A stretch of 64,000 nucleotides of DNA, taken from contig CANTFL010001296.1 of the NCBI GenBank assembly GCA_947650285.1, forward strand, positions 434,001 to 498,000, given 5' to 3'. Positions 11,015-22,915 of the stretch are shown here, in pieces. The notes below the pieces were generated by a model. That model searched no databases. It was not told the origin of the DNA and was given only the letters and a program-made list of their open reading frames with translations. Each line of letters starts with the position of its first letter. The first letter of the stretch is position 1. The position numbers and the translations under genes are program-made. This stretch comes from Hyaloperonospora brassicae (taxonomy: Eukaryota > Oomycota > Peronosporomycetes > Peronosporales > Peronosporaceae).

Positions 11015-11409
11015 TGTAACGGGGCAGCCCGTTACATGGAATTGTCATTTTAAAGAAACAATGACAATAAAGAATATTAAGCTGAATATTCTTTGAACAA
11101 TATCACCAAAGTGGTGATATTGAAGGGTCGACCAAAGAGTCTGTTCATTGGTTGATATCTTGGTGATATCAACCCACCAATCGCCGCAAGACGCGCGCAA
11201 TGAGTGGTGACGAGACGTCACCATACACTCAGTTATATTAACATAATTAAGTCAGGTTAAACAAAGAGACAGTAGCAAAACGACTTAATTATATTAGTAC
11301 AACAGTTTTACTTTTTCCTTATTCTAAGCTTCCTCGTTTGCCTCGTGTACGTCTGTCGGGGCACCAAAAACCCTTGCGTTAAGTTCACGCAAGGATGTGC
11401 CCCGTTACA
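11015..11409 (+). repeat. 3' LTR of the gypsy element
   Basis: The 395-bp copy starts TGTAACGGGG and ends CCCCGTTACA. It differs from the 5' LTR at 7 positions by eye. It is followed by the right copy of the CATAC target duplication. Confidence 0.95.
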
Positions 11410-11414
11410 CATAC
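11410..11414. repeat. Target-site duplication, right copy (CATAC)
   Basis: CATAC directly follows the 3' LTR and matches 3414-3418 exactly. Confidence 0.9.
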
Positions 11415-13620
11415 CATGCGGTCGTGAATGTGCCGTTAGTACTACATCATGTGATAGCTATCGATATCAAAGCAACTGGTAGTCGGCCACCGTACGCTAA
11501 TCTGACAGGACATCTGAAGCTACCACCCAAGGTATGATATAGTTTGCTTGATCCAAGAGGATGAAGCTCGACAATCCGCAATCCAGGTCGTGTATTACGC
11601 CTTTGACGCACCTATCGATTTATGCTCCCAGGCGTATACGTGATCCAGAGACTGATGGGACCTTTGTTTAACATGCCGTTCGGCGTGAAGATGCACGCCA
11701 ATGGAAATCTCTGGTGCCTCAACAAAATTTCCAGTCCCTATAGCCGAAGATTGGTCTACTGGTGCTCGGTTGCGCCGAATGTGTGAAGAACAGATGAGTA
11801 AGACTGTGTCCCAATGCGCTGGAGCCGGAGATCCACCAGTGAACAGAGCCAAAGTTTGTCAGATTTACGCGGCTTCAAAAACTCCCCATGGAGGTCAAAA
11901 ATTCAGGGGTTGTCCGCTTACGAATGCTTCGGTCAGAAGAATTCCTCTTTTGGTGCCATTAAGAGAGAGCGCCGAGAAAGAGGCTGAGCAATTGACAATG
12001 TCCATTTGTGTGTTGTAGTCCAACTTAGGGATGTGGAGGCCTGATTTGTGAGCTCTGCGGAGTATAAAAGTGATGCCGGTCGTCCTGATCCTGGATAGAA
12101 GGAGCTAGCCAGGGACTTGGGAACTCCAGAAGAGTTTTTTTTAACTTGCGGCGACTATTAGAAGACTGCTGCACCCGAATGACGAGCGTCGGAATGCTCG
12201 CAGTCGCTGCCGACCGCGCACCGCGGAACGCTCACACCCGCCAGGCCTGATGATATAGGTCTTGACGCTGAGTGCTCACTGTACAGAGTGTTTAACGTCG
12301 CTGCGTCTTACACTCGAGCAATAGGGATCTCGTTCTGACAGCCACAAAAATTAATTTGAAGACTACGAAGATGCTGTTCCTCCCATACTGGAAGGTCAAA
12401 TGTCGCTGCTGTAAACAACATACCTGCAGCAAATTGACATTTTAAAATAAATAAGCGGCACTCGACAGTGGTCGCCAACTGACTTGCCGTTGCTAACCGC
12501 CGCTGAACATTACAAATTCGTGCTCCCCAGTTTACATCTATGAGGCTTCCCATTTCCTCTGCGCAGTTCAGATACCTCGTCGTGTCGCCGTGCCTCAGCA
12601 CCTGAATGCTGAAAACGTTTCTCTTGTAAAACAGATGAATCGAAGAAATAGACTTGCTTTACTTGATTGATTCTCAAGCCAGATAATTGACCAAATTGCT
12701 GCACATTGTCCAACCATACGGCAAATACCGCGCCTTTTGCAGAAAAATGGCCGAGTCGTCAACGACTGCCGAAACATACTACTTGACCTTCCACCTTGGG
12801 GCGCGCTAACACCCGCCACCTGATAATCGCCGTAAATCGCCAACGACAGCACTATCACCGCTATAATAGAAAGCAACGGAGCCAGCGTGCATCCTAGCCA
12901 AATGCCTGATAAGACTTTGCGCAGCTCTCATATCTCGCCGTTGATGACACATTAACACTAGATATGGAAAATCATGAGCATCTATGTCATACGCTTTACT
13001 AGAATCGAGTAAGCGAGTATATTTCTCTGCATATCCGCAACCGCAGGCTCAGAAGACGCCGTGTCCAATGCCGTTATCATCATCATAATTATTTGGCTCA
13101 GCTGACGTCCATGAGTGAAGCCTTGTTGTGAACCACCAATGAGTGCCCCTAAACCTTCTTGCACTCGTGACGCCAAATATTTTGCGAAAATATTGTGACC
13201 TGTTTAAAGACGGGCGATATGTCTGTTATTCATCGCATCGTCAGCGTGTCCCTTCTCACGAAGCGGGATGATGATACCATATGAGAAGGATCTAGGCGTC
13301 TTGCCTTCTTAGAACAGCTCATTTCCGATTTCTACCATTGCAGGAACCATAACCTACTAAGCATCATAAAAATTCATAATTGTATAGACCATCTCTACCT
13401 GCAGATTTGTGCCTGTTGAAAGCTTTAGCAGCCTGGATCACTTCCTGTAGCGTAATTTCGCGCAATAGTTGCTCGCCGTCCGAAGCTGAGACGCGTTGAT
13501 GCGATGGGATATGGATAAAGGCCTCGAAGGCAATCCTCAGATAATCAACCGGCGTACTGCTCTAGCCTCCGCCTAAAAATGAGCTGTCATTCCGACGCAA
13601 AACGATACGCGAACGACAAT
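11410..13620 (-). pseudogene. Reverse transcriptase region of a decayed LINE (5' half of the split element)
   Basis: Read from 13620 downward on the minus strand, this is a non-LTR retrotransposon reverse transcriptase in broken frames. First come an AxxxxxxKSAGRDG-type block near 13400-13450 and PLREKGHADDAMN near 13250-13210. Then LASRVQEGLGALIGGSQQGF and THGRQLS lie at 13180-13090. A degraded FADD-box region near 12770-12740 and a QQFGQLSGLRINQ segment at 12710-12660 follow. Below 12300 the match fades. Stops and frameshifts are frequent. The strand and order place this upstream of the LINE fragment at 3418-2640, with the gypsy element between them. Confidence 0.7.
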
Positions 13621-16600
13621 TCTATCCTGCAAGTAGCTTCATTTATGTGTCCAATCGTACTCGCAGATTGGTCCCATTCGTAATAACACAGCCTCTCAAA
13701 TCCATCTCAATTGATCCATAGTGCGCCCCAACCGTTATCCTATAATAATTAGGTGCTCTTCTCGGTTTTCTTCAACTAAAAATTCCAGTATATCCGTGCG
13801 CGTCTAAAGGTGTGTGTGATTTTGCGCATGTACCCGGTGAATTAAAGTGTTCCTTTGTTGACGCGAGCGCTTACGTAATATGATACAGCGTATGCACTTC
13901 TCAGCTGTGCTATTTCAAGTAGAAGCCGTGACGTTCTTGCCTAGTCTCGCAGTGGTGATTGCATCGAGAAACTCTGGAACAATTCGTGTAGGGTGTGCCA
14001 ACGGTATTGCATACCCCCGACGTCACCGCGCTGTACTGCCACGAAGCACGCTGTCTTGTAAGTACAATTGTACGCGCTGATGATCATAAGGCACTTCGGA
14101 TTCATCTACCGAAACCCATTGTACAACGGACGCTCGATCTGCGGCACGTAAAATCGGTCAATCCGACTGGTCGAACCGGGTCCCTAGTAGGTACAAAATT
14201 GATTGGATCGGTGACATCCATTTCAATGGTCACACTGTTGCATACAGTGCAAGCATCCTCTAACTCAAGGCTCTTAATTATACCCTGTGGTGAGTAACAA
14301 ACTGGTCTATCCGATCTTTCTTCGCCGAGGTGATCCAAGGCTGAACTTTGCATGCAATCACAATCTCTGGATACAATAGGATCGTGTTGGTGCCACGTCC
14401 ACCGCTGTAGCTTGAAAAAAGTTATGCGTCCGCGAGGAAGTTGGAGGCGTAAACATTCACTAGACAATAGTCGCCAATATTGAATTCAATAATCCGGTTT
14501 GTCGAGCGTTCACGTTACCAGCGTAGAGACAAGTCCGATACATTCTAATATGATGGAATCGCCACCCCTACAGACGCGCTATGATCTACACTCTAGTACG
14601 ACAGCGGCGACCCATCCTACCAGTGCGGCTCCCCATAACTAATTCAATCAGCCGTTAATCTATCTGACCCCTCATAGCTGTGGACGTGTTTTTCTTGTAT
14701 AAAATGCTAATGGTCGGGCTCGCATAGGCGTCCGTCTCCATGTTATGAAGAATTTAATCAGAGACCTGGCTTTTTACCCCGGATGTTTCGAAACTTCATT
14801 CGGCTGTGACTGAACATTGTGCCCCGACGAAGCAGACTGAGCTCGCTTCTGTCGGCCTGCTCAAAAATGATGGCGGCCGTAAACGTATATAAGTGCCCCG
14901 TCCTTGCAATGTCCAGACGCTGCAGGTCGCAGGCTCGGACTGACCTTAGTAACCAGGACGGAGGTCTCCCCTCCCCGCATTCGAAGACTCCGAAAAAAGT
15001 CGCTCGATTGCAATCCAGTCCACCGCATTCATTGAGTATGCAAAACGACTGTCGATGCTCAGGTATCTGTTTTAGCGCCGTTAGATGATAAGTAACTCGG
15101 CAAATCGGACTCTGATCGACACAATTCTTCTGCCCTAGCAACACTGAAACTCTGTCTCGTAGAGATGGACACATGTGATATGAGCTGCAAAACCGATCTT
15201 GTTACATACTTCATACAATATTAGTACAGCGTCGATCCCGTACGAATTGGTACGCAGCCGGACCCGATCATCTCCACTGTTGTCCAGGGACGACAAGCTT
15301 AGGGGATCTGGACGGAGAAATTTGTCCTTCCACGCGTTCAACCATATAAGAGTTGGTCTGTCCGTCGTCTGATCTCGATATGAGGTCAACCGTGCGTAAA
15401 CGCAGCTCCATCTTCACTCTGCCATCAACAATACCATCACACGATCATAGACCGCCATCAGTACTTCTTACGAGAACGTAAAGCTCTAAAAAATATGAAA
15501 CAGATTCTCCGGCTTTCGCTGCGTCGTTTGTATATAAGCGTCATCACTGCTGGTAGCTAAAGAAAATTGGTGTGGCCATAGAAGGCAAATAAGTCCCTTG
15601 TTGTTTCCATTGCTCTTGACAGGAAACGCAAGAGCTTTCCCATAACTCAGGCATTATCAAGGTCTACATTTCCAGCATGGAAACATCCTGGTTGGAGTTG
15701 CGCTGATCACCATTTTAATCCACATTATTTGTCGAAGTTGTTCACATTCCGCCGGAGAAGTTGAGTGCGCCCCTTTATATGCCACCGGTGGAGTGACCGG
15801 TTTCATTGTAGTGCATACCGGTGCGCCAAATGAGTGGTTAGAGGCGCCAGTGTTTAGGAGGGTCTCTGAACGTCGACGGGTTGAGTCTTATAGCCCCATC
15901 CGTGCTGGTTATACTCGAGTGTAGGCCCCCCTTTGATTATTACAGCCATCCGTCTCCTCTAGTCTGGGAAGCTCTCCAAGGTCAGGACTAGCGTCGACGC
16001 GCTCAGAGGGGTGTACATATAGAAAGCCTTGCATGCACAAATGCCGAGTAATGCTCTTCCTGAATAAAAGGACGAATGGCGGTAGCTTGCGTTTTATTTT
16101 ATCAATTTACGAGCCATGTTACATTGTTCAAGCACCACATGTATCTTTTGGTTTGTCTCGTAAGTGGTTTTCCTTGGTTAAGGGTACTCAGGCAATACTG
16201 AGGGCATGCCCGTGTCCGCTGACCGTATATATCGTACTCCAGCACAATATAAGCCAATGGGTAAATTTGGCTGTTGTGGATAGAATTTCTCAGCATCCCA
16301 AATTATATCGAGAGATGATGACTTGATGGGTCACTGAAGAAGCCGCCTATACTCCTCCAAATATCATTTAAATTGTTTGGTTGATTCGCGTTCAGACATC
16401 TCTAGATACTTGCGTTAAAAATTGACCGTAGTGTCTGTATAGACGGTGGGATCAAATTCGAACGTCAGTTGTAGCTGATCCACCCACCGAATGCCCGTTT
16501 CAATGCTTGCCGTAGTTGATTCGAAAACGCAATGTAAGCCGCCAGGTCGTGGTCTGAGCAATCTTATGCAACCGACATTTCTATACAAATTCCCGACAAC

Positions 16601-17701
16601 GGTGTAGTGACTGGCCTAATCCCGAGAGCCGCTCCAACCGCTATAAGATCTATAGTGGGCCCTGTCGTGGACTCATCCAAGGGAAGAGGCTATCCATGAC
16701 CTAACGTGGCATCCCGTTCCACAGGCCGCAACTTAGTCCTTTCGTGTTGCTTAAGGGTAAGAAATTGAGAGATGGGCTCCAACTTCGTTGGTGTTACACT
16801 CACACGTTCTTCGTGCCATCCCGATGAAGAAGCCGAAGCCGAATCCTTGCCGCCACTGGTCGCTTGCAGAGCTTTCTCACCGTCGCAATGTCGGGATCTC
16901 TGTACACCACTGGGGTTCAACATTAACTTCTGGTAAGTAACCGGCGATCCAGGTGAAGTCGCTAAGTCCCCGACGCGAGTCTTCCCAGTCTGACCAGCCG
17001 GTGACTAGTGATTTAAAAGATATAAGCGAGCCCATTTTACCTTGATGAGCATGTTTTGCACGATATGCATATCCGATCAGCTCGTGTTGTACAGAGCGTG
17101 TGTTGTCGCCGCTAAATAACAGAACCAATCGGCAAATGAACCACCACATGAATACACGTCTCTTAAATAAAGTTAAAGATAATAAACATCTTTCTCTTTT
17201 CTCCAAGGATTTGGTTACATTTTTTCTGGCGGAACGAGATCGCCACTCGTATACGCCGTGGAGTGGATGATAGTAAATAGTCAGATAATGTCATCGTCCA
17301 AGTGGATTGAGGAGGCTCCGGTGGAGCTGCAGGTCGAGGTTTGACGAGAGCCATGCATATTTCCTCAGACCACACCTTGCACTGTGACTTGCGGGCTGGC
17401 GCGACGGTGTTTGGTAGGTCGGAGGCGTGGTGTCCCTCTCAGGAAGGGGTACCCGCGAGGGACTCAGAATTCTCGTCTGTGGTGGCCAGCTCCAAAATTC
17501 CTGTCTATCCCTTCCACATGCAACAGCGTCGCTTCCGGAGTCTCAAAATGCTGCTGTGTGCGACAGTCGTGGGTAAACACATCCACAGGGTGGTGCCTGA
17601 AGTCTCTAGTCTTTTGGGTCCACCGATTTGCTGCCAAGAGCCGGCTCCTCCTTCGGTCTGGGGTCAGCTAAACTGTGCATCTCGTGGATAAAGGGTAAAA
17701 G
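13621..17701. other. Repeat desert without a supported gene
   Basis: I find only short broken frames. A minus-strand frame at 14467-14102 (121 residues) and another at 17206-16877 have a retroelement flavour. The latter contains a LIGYAYRAKHAHQGK stretch that could be a worn Ty1/copia RNase H. Neither is good enough to name. No tRNA, intact coding gene or terminal repeat could be supported. Confidence 0.35.
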
Positions 17702-18141
17702 CGTAATATGGAACGCCTTGTGTCAGTTCGACACAAGGTTGTGTGCACCCGACGTCACGTACACGTAGCGAGGAAGCGCAGCGAAGCAGGCAGAATTCGA
17801 AAGCTCTGTCTAAGGGAAAAGGAGAACCGTTATTTGATATAGCTAAGCTTTTTACTAAATCATCTTTCGTCTTAATCTAACCATATTAAACTACTATCTC
17901 CTATGTGGGTCTCTTGCACACCACCCATTGCGCGCGTCCAGCAGCGATTGGTGGTTGATTTGGGTGATGTAGATATTACATCAACCAAGAAATGGAGCAC
18001 CCACGAATATTAGCCTTGGGGGTAATATTCCGACAACATTACCTCTTCTCGAGTGATGTTGATTTAATATTATCCAAATCGATAATACTCAAAAATTGAT
18101 ACTTTCAATCAATTTTTATGTAACGGGATCGCCCCGTTACA
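17702..18141 (-). repeat. Decayed solo LTR related to the gypsy element
   Basis: On the minus strand this 440-bp block starts TGTAACGGGGCGATCCCGTT at 18141. It contains a block matching the gypsy LTR (GGACGCGCGCAATGGGTGGT) and a TCCTCGCTACGTGTACGTGA segment like the LTR's TCCTCG...GTACGT region, then ends in a degraded form of CCGTTACA near 17702. Like the LTR at 3419 it is full of perfect hairpins, e.g. CCTTGTGTC/GACACAAGG at 17713-17735. Flanks AAAAG and GAAAG could be a worn 5-bp duplication. No internal element sequence adjoins it. Confidence 0.7.
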
Positions 18142-20191
18142 GAAAGGGTGCATTGGTTTGTCTGAGGGCGGTTAAGGTGTGTACATAGATGCTTGGTAAA
18201 CTTGCAACGGATACAAGCTGTCTGGCAGATCTGAACGCGCCGCTAAATGAAAAGCGATGCTAGATCGTTGAGCATTAGCAGTGATCAAAACGAATTTTGT
18301 TAAGGTGGTAAACTGTGGTGTTACATCTATGGCATAGGCATATTTATCATGTGTTGTACCACCCATTCAAATTAGTGCCGTTATAGCTATCAATGGTACG
18401 TTTCAGGTTTTATTTTGACAGAAGGATAGTCTTACATGCTAGTAATTATGCACAATTTATCTCCGTATTATAAATATTCAATTTACATCAATCCGCATTT
18501 TTGATCTGCATACGACATGTGCCTTGCCAAGGCGTCTTTGATCACAGTAGTGAAAAGGCTTGTTATGGCATATTCTTGTTAGCACTTGTGCTGTTGATTC
18601 TTTGAATCGTAGAAGTCCCTTATAACATGACTAGAAGCTCATTGAGCGAAGTAGACTCGTTGAGTCGTGTTCTTGTGCAGAAAGAAGCAGCTCGTCAAGT
18701 CAAAGATTTTTCTGGCAAAACGAGCCACAGTAGCTCCGCAACACAAAACCTATAGGCAAGTTTGACCAGGCTGACAGAGATGTACTGAGTGTATTCATGT
18801 ACTACGTATAATGAAGCCAAAAACTGTCGTTAAGGTCCTGATTAACCCTTTCACCGAATCGTGTGGCACGTGCTCGGAATATAACGGAACTTTTAACAGC
18901 AGATTCGGTAGCACCATACATATCCGTGATGGAACGTAGTTCCATGGCAGCATCAAACCACCAATGCGACATCACCGAGTCAGCGTTTACTCGACGCCCT
19001 GACGTACTCTGTGTGTGTGATGTCAGAGTACGTGGTAAGAGACGACAAAACACGGCTTGCCACCTTTGGCGGAATGCATTCGATAGCCTTGCGATCCATC
19101 ACCCGAGACAGCTTTACAATAATGGCCTGCTAATTCTCGAGCTACCCTTCTTCGTCTCATCGATGTTGCACTGGCTCGAGGTAATTCACGTGATCTATAG
19201 GGTCCGTGAGTGATTACATTAGTCTATCTTGCATCGAGTTCGACACAAATATATTAGAATTCGTTCGAGACATCTTTCCGCCCATCGCTGTTTTTTCAAC
19301 CGAGAGCCTCTTACTTCTGCAACTTGTACCCGTCCAAAGCAACAGTGGTCGTACGTGGTCTCATGATGCGTATATACTCAGATGCGTGCACTAGAGCTGC
19401 GCGAATCGGGTGAAAATAAAAGCGACACTTCTAGTGGCATATATGTTCTCGACTATCGCTTGGTTGCCTCTGGATCGAGCACGCACGCATGTCCCGCTAT
19501 CAATTGAGCGCTACTATTCGCACGTTCCTTGGAGTGGTCGGAAACTCTGCAGTTGTATGCCAGTGCCACACCATCCCACCTAGTTACATGTATATAACTA
19601 ACATGAAGCACATGTCTATACTGGACGAGGCACGATTACGATTAACGGACACCGAAGTCTCCGGCGTAAGATACAAAGAAGTGTGGATCTGCTCGTAATT
19701 TGGCATACGTCGATAACAGCTTAATAATGAGAGCGATCGGGTCGCGCCCGATGTACAAGTAATGTATGTGTCGTTTCCACCTGAGTGCATATGCTGTTGG
19801 AGGTTGTCATGCGTAAGGTGTAGGCTTACATGTATGTTGCCTAAGCGTGACTGGCCTGTTTTTATGCATGATCTGATGCTGGATCTGAAAGTGCGACTCA
19901 TCTTTGATAGCAACTATCTTAATTGGATCTGTTCGTAAATCTATCGATGTAGTGATATCACCGGTGGCTGCCAAAACGTCGTACACAGTGCAAATGATGC
20001 AGACACGAAACGCCTAACAGATCTTGAAGCGCCATAGTGACATTGTTGTACAGCATGTACGTTGTATCTGTTGATGGGTGTATGCCTCAACAAACCAACT
20101 GTTTTCAAAAAAAAAAAAAGCGAGGATAAAAAAGGGGGTAAACGGTTCGTGGTTGATGTTCTAAACTTTGTGTTTTTAAACAAAAAAAAAG

Positions 20192-20249
<58 letters not shown>

Positions 20250-21059
20250 GTATCGTCGAACTGGCCAATCGAAGTGAGGGGCACTGGGTGGAGGTAGTAA
20301 TCAGTCGATCTAGCAAAACATACGGCGTAGAATGTTGCATGACCCCTCTCTCTTTTACCGTATACGCAATGATTGATTGATGTTTTCTTGAACCAGTCTC
20401 ATTTGCATTCTACTTAATTCGGTCTGTTTCCTGTTTGATGCGTCAGTGATGGTAGCGACAAGTCGCTAACCTTCATTGATGCATGCCAAACAATCTACTC
20501 ATAATTATTCGCGCATCATCCGAAATGTTACGGGATGTTACCTTTTTGTCAGGTTAGTACAAGTGAATCGTACACACCAGAACCCCAATGGCTCGACTCT
20601 TTGCGGAAGCGAATACTAAACCCTTGTTCATCGGGAAGAGTCGAGCATTTATGCTATCCGAATGAATAACACTACCGATTAAACTACCGTGCGTTACGCC
20701 CGATTGTACACGTGTCCTTACCTAAATGAGTCTTAAACTTGCACCAACACCAATACAATGCCTGTAAACGCATCTATGAAAAAAGCACGTAAAACGGTTC
20801 TTAAGAACGCACATTTACCTCTGTTTACGTGGGACACATGATCTCGTACGTCGTCTCCATATTTTTGGGAAGTATCTAGTGTAAGGGGAATCCGATGCTT
20901 GTATTGACACAGTACAAGATACTTCCACTGACCACATTGTAGACAGAAGCCTCGTAACCTCATGTGCACCATACCTGCAGAAGAGGACGGGTCTACTGGA
21001 AGAACACGCTTCGTGGGGAAAAGGTGAAACTGCATTTAATCCATAGTTCAAGACTCTTA
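18142..21059. other. Gene-free region with old repeats
   Basis: No domain could be recognised on either strand. A minus-strand 83-residue frame at 19053-18802 is open but unassigned. The only clear structure is the poly(A) tract near 20190. Confidence 0.4.
20182..20245 (+). repeat. Poly(A) tract
   Basis: Nine A, one G and then 54 consecutive A residues (20192-20245) follow another A-rich stretch at 20108-20134. It could be the tail of an old plus-strand retroposon, a simple repeat, or an assembly or sequencing effect. I see no target duplication. Confidence 0.7.
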
Positions 21060-21337
21060 AATATACCTCTTTTGCCGCACTTCACCTACATGACACTACG
21101 AATTCCTTGATTAGCAACGTGCCCATTGCGCGCGTCTAGCAGTAATTTGTTCTTTGATTAATTCATAAATAAAACGCATTACACAATGAGTGGAGCACTG
21201 CTGAACGTCACCTTCGATGGCAATGTTCGTCCAATGGGTTTACGTAGTAAAATAAGTGTCAGAGGATGCTATGAGTGATATATTCGCATTGACCCAGTTT
21301 CGATGTCAAGAACATGTGACGGGCTGACCCTGTTACA
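21060..21337 (-). repeat. Fragment of a third, more decayed LTR of the same family
   Basis: On the minus strand from 21337 the sequence begins TGTAACAGGGTCAGCCCGTC, close to the gypsy LTR start. About 180 bp later it contains TAGACGCGCGCAATGGGCA, close to the LTR block at 3593-3611. The lower border is not defined. Confidence 0.5.
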
Positions 21338-22915
21338 CCCACCACCTTACGCGAAGCTTTCCCGTCCAATATCCACTTTTTCGCCTCGTTCTCTGACGCC
21401 ACAGCTATGCCTGACACAAAATTTCTCAATCATATTGCAGTCGCACACGCAAGCGCCACTGAGGCGACGTCTTAAATGTGTGCGTGTCCAGTTTGTCCGT
21501 GGAACTGCTTACACACAACACCGCATCCAGTGCATGCAGTAAGTAGCACGTACACATCCGAAACGCAAAGATGTGCTTGGCGCGCTCCGCCTGTCAGCAG
21601 CAGCCAGAGATTTGCAGAGGTAGCATGACGTCCAGTATCGTGCACAGCTCTTGCAGGACGTGAAGTACCCGGACTCGCAATGAAGCACACTGCGAGTTCG
21701 AATGTAGCAGCTGCATCAGTGGCATTATCCCCAATCGAGTAAACCGAACAGCAGTCATATGCACGAATCCAAACGTCATAAGACGAAGCTGAATCGTGCA
21801 TCACCATCGATAAGTACTACGCAGTGCTGGCTACCGCCTCATGATGCACAAACAATTTCGGCATCGCTTGCAAAAGAGCTCGGACTCGTCCACTTGGCCG
21901 ACTCTCGCCGGAAATATGCGTTGTCATCCTTATATGTGCTCGGGGTCTGTAGACGCAACCTCGTCACGAGTTCAAATAGTGCACGATATTTGTGTGAGAT
22001 AATTTAATATTCGTACGGATCCTCGTCCAGCAGCGCTGATTGCGTCCGCATGCGGCCGCGCGAGACACTCTCTCGTCGACATGATTGGCGGTAAATGGAC
22101 TGCTGTTGACGAAAACAACGCATAATAAACAAAGTGTTTTTCTATGCGTGTGCTCGAATAGTGTAGTGCACTATTGTTTACTCTTGAGATTACGAAAACA
22201 AACATTGTGGCACACCTGTTTTGTGAGCGAGAAGCGCCGTTTATATTCCTGATGGCCGGATGTTTAGACAGAAAGAAGACGACTAAACTGCATGTGGTAC
22301 AGAAGGCAAACGCACATCTAGAAACAGTGTCTACTATCTTACACGTCGTGACGGGTGCGAAAAAGTTGACAACACGCCGGCAGTGGCTCGAGATCACTGA
22401 ACTCGATTGCATGTCGCATGTGAGGCAGGATTCTGACGGCGATGAAGGATCGAGATCGTCGCCATTATGACGTGCGCGGTCGTGTCGAATGGATGGTGCA
22501 AAACGGCTAACGGTTCCAAAGTGGGCGAATGAAAGCGCTTGAGCATACATCCGAGCACACCAGACCTGCTAGCGCCTACACGCATATCAACGTGTACTTG
22601 ACAATGCAGTCATTCTGCTGCCACTTCACGGTCCTTTTATACCTGCATGCTCGGGGCATGAGATCAAATGGTAGCAGCGTGTGCCAAGATGTGCATAGCG
22701 ACATGTCGAAGCTGATGTTTTTTCTTCAGAACTGGCCAACTGACGACGCGTGTGTGCGTGTATGTGCACAAAAGAGTATCCTGCACGACAACATGCGTAG
22801 GAGGCGTACATGCAAATCCATCGAGGTACAGCAGCAAGCAGTGCAACACGATGAACGATAGAGCATATTTTTATTTGTAAGTAAACGAAACAGAGAGCAG
22901 CCCAGGGCCAGTCAT
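21338..22915. other. Intergenic region before the first gene island
   Basis: The longest frame is a 192-residue minus-strand frame (22550-21972) without domain, low-complexity signature or neighbour support. It may be chance or part of an old repeat. A plus-strand frame at 22174-22470 overlaps it. The last part should hold the 3' untranslated region of the gene at 22916. Confidence 0.35.

Larger units (their letters stand above)
3419..11409 (+). mobile_element. Full-length Ty3/gypsy LTR retrotransposon with chromodomain, young but coding-defective
   Basis: The element is 7,991 bp. Two 395-bp LTRs start TGTAACGGGG and end CCGTTACA, and the direct duplication CATAC flanks them at 3414-3418 and 11410-11414. 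By eye the LTRs differ at 7 positions (about 1.8%), so the insertion is recent. Inside, in order, are gag with a CCHC knuckle, protease, reverse transcriptase, RNase H, integrase, a linker and a chromodomain: the Ty3/gypsy order, chromovirus-like. A minus-strand reading frame lies between pol and the 3' LTR. The coding region is broken by stops, a tandem 11-mer that shifts gag, and altered active-site aspartates, so this copy is non-autonomous. It sits inside an older minus-strand LINE. It is unusually rich in short perfect inverted repeats (see findings). Confidence 0.95.

Noticed and set aside
3419..11409. Reading the many repeats as a CRISPR-like or tandem array
   Set aside because: The repeats are unrelated inverted pairs, not a repeated unit with spacers, and the organism is a eukaryote.
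21972..22550. A 192-residue minus-strand frame
   Set aside because: No domain, no neighbour logic and an amino-acid mix typical of chance frames; kept only as a note.
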